Source: Aphodosoma sp045658305 (GTDB lineage Bacteria; Bacteroidota; Bacteroidia; Bacteroidales; Paludibacteraceae). From it: a DNA stretch of 31,278 nucleotides. Position 1 is the first letter of the stretch. Each line of letters opens with the position of its first letter. A program made the translations under genes and the position numbers. Location of the stretch: positions 1 through 31,278 of the forward strand of contig JAZOUT010000150.1 in assembly GCA_045658305.1 (NCBI GenBank), in the 5' to 3' direction. Positions 16,059-21,597 of this stretch are shown piece after piece. Below the pieces are notes generated by a model. The model was not told the origin of the DNA. It ran no database searches and saw nothing but the letters and a program-made list of their open reading frames with translations.

Positions 16059-16991
16059 TTATTTGCTCATCTCCAACATTTTATGTATTGGACGCACTGC
16101 ACGTTCTCTAATTGCTTCATCAACTTCAATAGCAGGTTGTTCATCGCGCAAGCAAAGATATAATTTCTCTAAAGTATTCATTCTCATATAGTCGCACTCA
16201 TTTTTCGAGCAAGCACGACCAGCTGGAGACACAGGGATAAACTCTTTTTGAGGACAGCGTTTTTGCATTTCATGCAAAATACCCGACTCTGTACATACAA
16301 GGAATTGTGTATATTCACCATCCACCGCATAATTCAACAAAGCTTGAGTCGAACCCACAACATCTGCCAAATCTGCAATCTCCTTCTTACATTCTGGATG
16401 AACCAATACTTTTGCTTCAGGATATTGAGCTTTAAGTTCAATCAATTTTTCAAGCGAAAATTGCTCATGCACATGGCAAGCACCATTCCATAACAACATA
16501 TTTCTGCCAGTAACAGCATTGATATAACCACCCAAATTTCTATCAGGACCAAAAATCAATTTCGCATCCTTAGGAAATTGATCAACAATCTTACGTGCGT
16601 TAGTCGATGTTACCACTACATCCGTATGAGCCTTCACCGCCGCAGTAGTATTCACATACGAAATAACAGTATAATCAGGATGTTCTGCTACAAACTTGCC
16701 GAATTCATCAGCATTGCAACTATCTGCCAACGAACAACCAGCGGCCAAATCAGGTACTAAAACTTTTTTATTTGGAGAAAGAATCTTAGCAGTTTCACCC
16801 ATAAAGTGCACACCGCATACTACCAATATATCCGCATCCGACTTTTCTGCCCATTGAGCCAAAGCCAAACTATCACCCACAATATCAGCCACATCTTGTA
16901 TTTCACCAACTTGATAATAATGCGCAAGAATCACAGCATTTTTCTCTTTACGCAAGCGGTTAATTTCCGCAACCAATTGTTCCTTTTCCAT
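16059..16991 (-). CDS. nadA: Quinolinate synthase A
   Basis: This 310-residue iron-sulfur enzyme condenses iminoaspartate with dihydroxyacetone phosphate to form quinolinate for NAD synthesis. AHYYQ lies at 23-27. Likely [4Fe-4S] ligands are C86 (AAGCSLAD), C172 (GACHVHE) and C266 (ECDYMRMNTLEKL), by alignment with the three conserved family cysteines. VTSTNA (127-132) and HPEC (198-201) are also typical. It is the first gene of the minus-strand run. nadB and nadC are not beside it. The promoter at 17161-17193 leaves an unusually long leader of about 165 bases. The oxygen-sensitive cluster fits an anaerobe. Confidence 0.97.
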   Translation of the reverse strand: MEKEQLVAEINRLRKEKNAVILAHYYQVGEIQDVADIVGDSLALAQWAEKSDADILVVCGVHFMGETAKILSPNKKVLVPDLAAGCSLADSCNADEFGKFVAEHPDYTVISYVNTTAAVKAHTDVVVTSTNARKIVDQFPKDAKLIFGPDRNLGGYINAVTGRNMLLWNGACHVHEQFSLEKLIELKAQYPEAKVLVHPECKKEIADLADVVGSTQALLNYAVDGEYTQFLVCTESGILHEMQKRCPQKEFIPVSPAGRACSKNECDYMRMNTLEKLYLCLRDEQPAIEVDEAIRERAVRPIHKMLEMSK

Positions 16992-17160
16992 AGTATATTT
17001 ATTTAAAAAATCATAACTAAAAAATAGTCCAAAAAATACAATAACCCCCTCCCTAATTCAAATATAGGATACAGCATACTGCAAGCAACCTTCACCCTAC
17101 CTTTAAAATACCCTCTAAAATACAATAAGTCCCCTCCAAAATCACCAAAATATATAACAC
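16992..17160 (-). other. Long nadA leader
   Basis: About 165 bases separate the predicted transcript start from the nadA ATG. On the minus strand the leader contains G-rich patches (GGAGGGG, GAGGG, GGGAGGGGG) and TTATTGTATTTT twice. I do not recognise a known NAD-responsive riboswitch or a peptide-coding leader. Confidence 0.5.
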
Positions 17161-17193
17161 GCAAAGATACTACTTTTTTTTGAATTAAACAAA
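17161..17193 (-). promoter_or_regulatory. Promoter of the nadA-aroB-dapB-lepB run
   Basis: On the minus strand TTTG (plus 17190-17193), a 20-base spacer and TATCTTTGC (plus 17161-17169) match the consensus exactly. Confidence 0.75.
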
Positions 17194-17217
17194 TAAGAAT
17201 AGATAGTTAAAAATTTG

Positions 17218-17255
17218 AAAAAATGAGGTGGACACTAACATTGGGTGTCCACCTC
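17218..17255 (-). terminator. Terminator of the perR-rubredoxin-rubrerythrin operon
   Basis: GAGGTGGACAC (17225-17235) pairs perfectly with GTGTCCACCTC (17245-17255), and the minus strand continues into ATTTTTT. It lies about 50 bases after the rubrerythrin stop. Confidence 0.9.
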
Positions 17256-17267
17256 TCATTTAGGTTT

Positions 17268-17295
17268 TAGATTTTGCTTGTAATTATGGTTTTTT
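17268..17295. repeat. 28-base motif shared with 12130-12157 (copy 2)
   Basis: This matches copy 1 at 25 of 28 bases. It lies between the reverse rubrerythrin stop codon and its terminator, in the 3' untranslated region of the minus-strand transcript. Confidence 0.7.
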
Positions 17296-17303
17296 CTATT
17301 GAC

Positions 17304-17852
17304 TTATTTTTTGAAGTAGCGGTTGTAGAGACCCTCGAAACCTTTACCGTGACGAGCTTCGTCTTTAGCCATTTCGTGAACAGTGTCGTGGATAGCGTCG
17401 AGGTTACGTTCTTTAGCGATACGAGCGATACGCATTTTGTCTTCGCAAGCACCTGATTCAGCGTTCATACGTTTTTCGAGGTTAGTTTTAGTGTCCCATA
17501 CTACGTCGCCAAGAAGTTCAGCAAATTTAGCAGCATGTTCTGCCTCTTCCCAAGCATAGCGTTTGAAAGCTTCAGCAATTTCAGGATAACCTTCGCGGTC
17601 AGCTTGACGGCTCATAGCGAGGTACATACCAACTTCAGTAGCTTCGCCCATGAAGTGAGCGTTGAGGTCGCGAATCATATCTTCGCCAGTGCCTTTAGCT
17701 ACACCGAGTTCGTGTTCTGTAACGAATTGGAGTTTATCAGATTCTACAAGTTCTTTGAATTTTTCAGCAGGTTGTTTGCATTGTGGACAAGTAGCTGGAG
17801 CAGCGTCACCTTCGTGAACATAACCGCAGATTGTGCAAGAAAATTTTTTCAT
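17304..17852 (-). CDS. Reverse rubrerythrin (NADH-dependent peroxidase type)
   Basis: The 182-residue protein has the rubredoxin domain first (C6, C9, C22, C25) and the ferritin-like diiron domain second, the order of reverse rubrerythrins. Diiron ligand motifs are the glutamates at 70-73, EEAEH (102-106), E160 and DEARH (164-168). Such proteins reduce hydrogen peroxide, and often oxygen, with electrons passed through rubredoxin, protecting anaerobes in the cytoplasm. The small rubredoxin gene 50 bases upstream and perR before it form an operon whose logic is peroxide sensing, electron transfer and peroxide removal. A strong terminator follows. Confidence 0.95.
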   Translation of the reverse strand: MKKFSCTICGYVHEGDAAPATCPQCKQPAEKFKELVESDKLQFVTEHELGVAKGTGEDMIRDLNAHFMGEATEVGMYLAMSRQADREGYPEIAEAFKRYAWEEAEHAAKFAELLGDVVWDTKTNLEKRMNAESGACEDKMRIARIAKERNLDAIHDTVHEMAKDEARHGKGFEGLYNRYFKK

Positions 17853-17902
17853 AGTTGTAATTTTTAGTTAGTTATTAATATTTTTAGTTTTTTAATTATC
17901 AA

Positions 17903-18076
17903 TCATTTAAAGAAGTTTTTTACTTTGTCGAGCCACGATGTAGTCTCTTTTTCAGACGCTCTGTCGTTAGGCACTTCTTTGAATTTTTCAGCAGGTTGTT
18001 TGCAAACTGGGCAAACTGAAGGTGGTTGTTCGCCGTAGTGGACGTAACCACATACTGTGCATACATACTTTTTCAT
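17903..18076 (-). CDS. Small rubredoxin-like protein
   Basis: This 57-residue ORF encodes YVCTVCGYVHYGE with C6 and C9, then VCPVCKQPAEKFKEV with C22 and C25, a complete four-cysteine iron site. The spacing between pairs is short, as in rubrerythrin rubredoxin domains rather than classical rubredoxins. The first 35 residues closely resemble the N-terminus of the adjacent reverse rubrerythrin, suggesting that one arose from the other by duplication. The tail from residue 36 is a charged helix ending in SWLDKVKNFFK. It lies 24 bases after perR and is likely an electron carrier for the peroxidase or a paralogous remnant that still folds. Confidence 0.88.
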   Translation of the reverse strand: MKKYVCTVCGYVHYGEQPPSVCPVCKQPAEKFKEVPNDRASEKETTSWLDKVKNFFK

Positions 18077-18100
18077 AGTAACAAAGGTTTAAAAAGTTGT

Positions 18101-18508
18101 TTAGTCTTGTTCTTTTTTCATACACTTTGGGCATTTCCCCCAGTAATATACATGTACATTTTCAATTTTGAATCCTGAAGTATTTCCGTCTGACATGGTT
18201 GGTTGTTTTATGTCGTAGAGTTCACCACATGATTGGCATCGGAAGTGAGCATGTGAACTTATGTCGGCATCGTAGCGCACATTTTTTTCATCAATTGTTA
18301 ATGCAAGAACCGCGCCATTCTCTACTAAATTGCGCAAAACATTATATACTGTCGTTTTGCTCAGCGTAGGCATTGTAGGATTCAGTGCCAAATATATGTC
18401 ATCGACCGTTGGGTGAATGCGATGCTCAAGCAAATATTTCAGTATCGCAATGCGCTGCACCGATGGGCGTATATTGTGACTATTTAGTATGTCTATCGCT
18501 TCTGTCAT
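18101..18508 (-). CDS. perR: Fur-family peroxide regulator PerR
   Basis: The 135-residue protein has a winged-helix domain (1-80) and a metal-binding dimer domain. The structural zinc site is C91, C94, C126, C129. All five ligands of the regulatory metal in Bacillus subtilis PerR have counterparts: H32, D80, H86, H88 and D99. The aspartate at 99, where Fur has glutamate, favours peroxide sensing by metal-catalysed histidine oxidation. It heads an operon with rubredoxin and reverse rubrerythrin and probably represses it, including itself, through the palindromes at 18533-18573. PerR rather than Fur or Zur is well supported by both ligands and neighbours. Confidence 0.92.
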   Translation of the reverse strand: MTEAIDILNSHNIRPSVQRIAILKYLLEHRIHPTVDDIYLALNPTMPTLSKTTVYNVLRNLVENGAVLALTIDEKNVRYDADISSHAHFRCQSCGELYDIKQPTMSDGNTSGFKIENVHVYYWGKCPKCMKKEQD

Positions 18509-18532
18509 TGTTTTTATTATTTTGTTTGTTTT

Positions 18533-18573
18533 TTACATTTTTGTAATCTTATTTCATTTTTGTAATGATTACA
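18533..18573. promoter_or_regulatory. Paired palindromic operator candidates for PerR
   Basis: TTACATTTTTGTAA (18533-18546) is a palindrome with a 4-base centre, and TGTAATGATTACA (18561-18573) is perfect around one base. A 12-base direct repeat, CATTTTTGTAAT, begins at 18536 and again at 18555, 19 bases apart. Both sites lie just downstream of the expected perR transcript start, where a bound repressor would block transcription. They are similar in kind to, but not identical with, the PerR box TTATAATnATTATAA. Confidence 0.65.
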
Positions 18574-18587
18574 TTTTTAATTCCGAT

Positions 18588-18619
18588 GCAAAATTATAAC
18601 AAATATTTCATATACGCAA
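18588..18619 (-). promoter_or_regulatory. Promoter of the perR operon
   Basis: On the minus strand TTG (plus 18617-18619), a 20-base spacer and TAATTTTGC (plus 18588-18596) fit the consensus. The start near 18584 lies about 11 bases before the first palindrome. Confidence 0.65.
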
Positions 18620-18681
18620 TAGTTTAATAAATTTTTAGCATTTTTTAACAGTTAGAGCTTTAGAGTTAATAGAAAAAGTAG

Positions 18682-18690
18682 TAACTTTGA
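18682..18690 (+). promoter_or_regulatory. -7 element for the SDR gene
   Basis: TAACTTTGA matches TAnnTTTG, but the usual following C and a clear -33 are missing. The leader would be about 110 bases. It holds a small hairpin (AAATCC near 18697 with GGATTT at 18717) and a decayed inverted repeat at about 18754-18790 of GTAGCGA-like character. Confidence 0.45.
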
Positions 18691-18806
18691 GCATTGAAAT
18701 CCTAACTTTTAACAGGGATTTAATGTGCTGATAATTAAATATAACTATAAAACAAGCAGAGCGAGTAAATTTCATATTTCGCTATTTGCTACTAAAAATC
18801 TATAAT

Positions 18807-19565
18807 ATGAAAAAAATTGCTTTAATTACAGGTGCTACATCAGGAATTGGTCGTGCAACTGCTATTGCTTTAGCAGATGAAGGCTATAATTTGATTCTTA
18901 CTGGACGCAGAAAAGAGCGTCTTGATGAATTAAAAGAGTTGGTTGCTATTACATATAAAGCTGATGCTTTGGTTCTCAACTTTGATGTTCGCAATTCAGA
19001 AGAGGTTACAAAAGCCGTAGCTTCTATACCTGCTGCATGGCGCAAAATCGATGTTTTGGTGAATAATGCAGGTTTAGCTGTAGGTCTCAATCCTATCCAA
19101 GAAGGCTTACTCGAAGATTGGGAGCGCATGATTGACACAAATATTAAAGGACTTCTTTATATGACTCGCGAAATCGCTCCATTGATGTGCGAGCGTGGTG
19201 TCGGTCATATCGTTAATATCTGTTCAACTGCGGGTAAAGAGGTATATGCTAATGGTAACGTTTATTGTGCTACAAAACATGCAGTAGATGCTATCAGTAA
19301 AGGTATGCGTATTGATATGCTCAAATACGGCATTAAAGTTACAAATATCTGTCCTGGTGCAGTAGAAACAGAGTTCTCTATAGTTCGTTTTAAAGACGAT
19401 AAAGAGCGTGCTGACAAAACATACGAAGGCTACACACCTCTTAATGGTGATGATATAGCTAATCTTATTCGTTTTGCTGTTACATTGCCACCACACGTTT
19501 GTATCAACGATCTTGTGGTAACACCAACAGCACAGGCGAATGCAACAAATATTCATCGTAAATAA
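18807..19565 (+). CDS. Short-chain dehydrogenase/reductase, YdfG-like
   Basis: This 252-residue classical SDR has the cofactor motif TGATSGIG (8-15), NNAG (86-89), N112, S140 and the catalytic YCATK with Y153 and K157. NLILTGRRKERL, with arginines after the second strand, favours NADP(H). The end, with DDIANLIRFAVTLPPHVCIN and VVTPTAQAN, is typical of YdfG-type NADP-dependent 3-hydroxy acid dehydrogenases. These oxidise serine, allo-threonine or 3-hydroxy acids. The start at 18807 was preferred to the upstream ATG at 18786 because MKKIALITGA is the normal SDR beginning. RNase HI follows after a heptamer hairpin. Confidence 0.92.
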   Translation: MKKIALITGATSGIGRATAIALADEGYNLILTGRRKERLDELKELVAITYKADALVLNFDVRNSEEVTKAVASIPAAWRKIDVLVNNAGLAVGLNPIQEGLLEDWERMIDTNIKGLLYMTREIAPLMCERGVGHIVNICSTAGKEVYANGNVYCATKHAVDAISKGMRIDMLKYGIKVTNICPGAVETEFSIVRFKDDKERADKTYEGYTPLNGDDIANLIRFAVTLPPHVCINDLVVTPTAQANATNIHRK

Positions 19566-19572
19566 TACGATA

Positions 19573-19628
19573 GTAACGAGTAATTAGTAGCGAGTAGCGA
19601 GAAAATCTTGTTACTCGCTACTTGTTAC
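19573..19628. repeat. Eight heptamers (GTAGCGA class) arranged as an inverted repeat
   Basis: Eight consecutive 7-base blocks read GTAACGA, GTAATTA, GTAGCGA, GTAGCGA, GAAAATC, TTGTTAC, TCGCTAC and TTGTTAC. The last three are reverse complements of the first type, so the array folds back on itself in register. It fills the spacer between the SDR and RNase HI genes and could act as a hairpin in the RNA. Confidence 0.9.
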
Positions 19629-19642
19629 TGAATATATATAGG

Positions 19643-20284
19643 ATGTCAAAACAAAAAAATAAATATTATGTGGTGTGGCGGGGTAGGCTCACAGGTATAT
19701 TTGATACGTGGGAAGAGTGTCGTAAGCAGACAGAAGGTTTTGAAGGAGCGCAATATAAAGGTTATCCTACTCGCGAATTAGCAGAAGCTGCTCATAAACT
19801 CAATTATTGGCAAGCGGTTAAACAGGGAACAGGGAATATGGAACAGGGAAGAGGGACTTTTCTCGGTTCTCATTTTTCAATCCAACTTCCATCGTTGTCG
19901 GTAGATGCTGCATGTAGTGGCAATCCAGGTGTGATGGAGTATCGTGGTGTTGATACGGCTACTGGGCGTGAGATATTTCGCATGGGGCCATTCGAGCATG
20001 CAACTAATAATATTGGTGAATTTTTGGCATTGGTGCATGGATTGGCTTTGCTCAAGCAGTATAACAAAACAATGCCTATTTATTCTGATAGTGTGAATGC
20101 TATGGCATGGGTGAGAGCAAAAAAATGTCGCACTAAATTAGCTCGTACAGAAAAGAATGTAGAAGTGTTTAATCTTATTGCACGCGCTGAATGTTGGCTT
20201 GAAAATAATCATTATACAACTCAAATTATCAAGTGGGATACTCCAAATTGGGGCGAAATACCTGCAGATTTTGGACGAAAATAG
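19643..20284 (+). CDS. rnhA: Ribonuclease HI with N-terminal hybrid-binding domain
   Basis: The 213-residue enzyme degrades RNA in RNA-DNA hybrids. Residues 7-50 (YYVVWRGRLTGIF, W23, GYPTRELAEAA) form the viroplasmin-like hybrid-binding domain known from eukaryotic RNase H1 and Bacteroidetes. The catalytic domain follows with D88 (SVDAACSGNPG), E126 (NNIGEFLAL), D149 (YSDSVNA) and D209 in the final PADFGRK. The linker, residues 61-72, is encoded by a GGGAACA-type heptamer array. The start at 19643 gives MSKQKNKYYVVW; the upstream in-frame ATG at 19622 lies in the repeat-derived spacer. Confidence 0.94.
   Translation: MSKQKNKYYVVWRGRLTGIFDTWEECRKQTEGFEGAQYKGYPTRELAEAAHKLNYWQAVKQGTGNMEQGRGTFLGSHFSIQLPSLSVDAACSGNPGVMEYRGVDTATGREIFRMGPFEHATNNIGEFLALVHGLALLKQYNKTMPIYSDSVNAMAWVRAKKCRTKLARTEKNVEVFNLIARAECWLENNHYTTQIIKWDTPNWGEIPADFGRK
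19825..19856. repeat. Heptamer array (GGGAACA class) in the RNase HI linker
   Basis: Units in register are GGGAACA, GGGAATA, TGGAACA and GGGAAGA, then a partial GGGA. They encode a Gly/Gln-rich stretch (QGTGNMEQGRG) between two folded domains, where extra sequence is tolerated. Confidence 0.9.
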
Positions 20285-20403
20285 ATGTTTTTATTGTTTT
20301 TTTAGGGAATATTTGTTGGTATAAGCTTAAAATTTTGTTTTGTTATTTGCTGATTATCAGTAGAGTATTATTTTTTTTGTAAAAAAGTAATATTTTTATT
20401 TGG

Positions 20404-20431
20404 TTGTATTGTAAAAAAGTTGTAACTTTGC
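20404..20431 (+). promoter_or_regulatory. tRNA promoter
   Basis: TTG at 20404-20406 and TAACTTTGC at 20423-20431 lie 10 bases before the tRNA-Gly 5' end. The spacer is 16 bases, shorter than the others. Confidence 0.6.
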
Positions 20432-20441
20432 AGTCGCAAAT

Positions 20442-20514
20442 GCGGAAATAGCTCAGTTGGTAGAGCACAACCTTGCCAAGGTTGGGGTCGCGGGTTCGAG
20501 TCCCGTTTTCCGCT
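20442..20514 (+). tRNA. tRNA-Gly (anticodon GCC)
   Basis: The acceptor arms GCGGAAA and TTTCCGC pair, the D arm is GCTC/GAGC, the anticodon stem CAACC/GGTTG encloses TTGCCAA with anticodon GCC, and the T arm carries TTCGAGT. The discriminator is T and no CCA is encoded. Confidence 0.97.
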
Positions 20515-20523
20515 CACAGATTA

Positions 20524-20548
20524 AAAAATCGGGAATTTCCCGATTTTT
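20524..20548 (+). terminator. Hairpin with T-run between the two tRNAs
   Basis: AAAAATCGGG pairs with CCCGATTTTT around a 5-base loop. It has terminator form and could limit tRNA-Leu expression or mark a processing point, since no separate tRNA-Leu promoter is visible. Confidence 0.65.
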
Positions 20549-20578
20549 CTGTATAAAGGTTAATATTTTTTGTTTACC

Positions 20579-20662
20579 GCCCGGATGGTGGAATGGTAGA
20601 CACGAAGGACTTAAAATCCTTTGGCCATTGCGGCTGTGCGGGTTCAAGTCCCGCTCCGGGTA
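20579..20662 (+). tRNA. tRNA-Leu (anticodon UAA)
   Basis: GCCCGGA pairs with TCCGGGT (first pair G-T). AAGGA and TCCTT flank the anticodon loop with TAA, a long variable arm (GGCCATTGCGGCT region) marks a class II tRNA, and the T loop is TTCAAGT. The discriminator is A and no full CCA is encoded. Confidence 0.96.
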
Positions 20663-20663
20663 C

Positions 20664-20705
20664 AACAAGAGACCGATTGAGAAATCGGTCTCTTGTTTTT
20701 TTTGT
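20664..20705 (+). terminator. Terminator after the tRNA pair
   Basis: A 15-bp perfect stem (20664-20678 with 20683-20697), a GAGA tetraloop and a long T-run. Confidence 0.93.
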
Positions 20706-20841
20706 TTTATTGGTGATTTTGTGAGTGGGGTTGTATGGTTTGTGGTTTTTAAAGTTGGTGAATGATAGTTGTTTATGGTTGATTGTTTTGGTTCTTGTGG
20801 GGAGGAAACAAGGATTGTTTATTTATTGTAATCTATGCTTT
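20706..20841. other. Gene-free spacer
   Basis: G- and T-rich sequence on the plus strand. I see no ORF, promoter or structured RNA here. Confidence 0.6.
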
Positions 20842-20896
20842 ATCGTATATTTATCATATATTTATCGTATGTTTATAGTATATTTATTATATGTTG
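20842..20896. repeat. 11-bp A/T-rich tandem array, five units (second locus)
   Basis: Units read ATCGTATATTT, ATCATATATTT, ATCGTATGTTT, ATAGTATATTT and ATTATATGTTG. The last unit nearly equals the last unit of the 6345-6432 array (ATGGTATGTTG), and both arrays are followed by G-rich sequence with GGAGAG or GGGGAGAG. Confidence 0.88.
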
Positions 20897-20918
20897 TGGT
20901 ATAGGGGAGAGATAGGTT

Positions 20919-21160
20919 ATTCGTCAGTTTAGTTGAAAAGTTGTTTTTGGTTATTTTTGAACTCTCTACGGACTTCGTCGTTGGCTTTGCTCAAATTGCT
21001 TGCACTCGGCATAGCTCAAGCGAGCTTGGTTCTGCACTCGTAAACTCGCAATTTTCGTTCCCCTAAAATATGGGGACAATATCGCGCTGTCATAGTTTTG
21101 AGTGTTTATGTTTGGTTTAGAGGTGATACTCTTATTGACTTTTCAACTAAGTTGACGAAG
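20919..21160. mobile_element. Candidate miniature inverted-repeat element, about 240 bp
   Basis: The ends 20919-20941 and 21138-21160 are inverted repeats matching at 20 of 23 positions, built around TTAGTTGAAAAGT. The interior is GC-richer than its surroundings, has GCTCAAGCGAGC-type palindromic sequence and no ORF of note. This suits a non-autonomous MITE-like element. I do not see a convincing target-site duplication, and no transposase is present. Confidence 0.4.
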
Positions 21161-21507
21161 AACTGAGGGCTATAGGGAATATGGGATGATGGATAGGGTG
21201 GTGAGTTGCTTTATTTGAAGATAGTGAAATGAATCTATTTTTCAAATAATTTTTAAGTACTTAAATTGAGCTATACGGCCTTAGATTGAGGGTTAAAAAT
21301 ATGAAAAATCCTTTTTTGTTTTTATGTTGATTAGTGCTTTTAAAATTTGTTTTTCTATACGGACTTTTAATTTTTCTGTATTTTTGTGATTTTAGTTGAT
21401 ATTTTTAATATTTTTCTATAAAATTTGGAATTTTATCAATTGGAGAGTAAGGGGGGAAATTTAGAGATTTTATGTAGATTTTCTGCTGTATAACATATTT
21501 TTTTATT
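21161..21507. other. A/T-rich gene-free spacer
   Basis: No coding or RNA feature can be supported. GGG-rich words at 21166-21205 could be a decayed GGGAACA-class heptamer array, but the register is lost. Confidence 0.5.
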
Positions 21508-21539
21508 TTTGTTATGTTAGGATTTTTTAGTATATTTGC
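21508..21539 (+). promoter_or_regulatory. Promoter of the giant surface protein gene
   Basis: TTTG at 21508-21511, a 19-base spacer and TATATTTGC at 21531-21539 match the consensus exactly. The leader is about 55 bases. Confidence 0.75.
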
Positions 21540-21597
21540 GATGCAAAATGTGATTTTTTGTAAAATAAATATTATTGTTTAATTTAATTTCTTTATT

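Noticed and set aside
16992..17160. Known NAD-sensing riboswitch before nadA
   Set aside because: I could not find the conserved core of any class I know, so only a long leader is reported.
20457..20765. Open frame across the two tRNA genes
   Set aside because: It runs through two complete tRNAs and a terminator.
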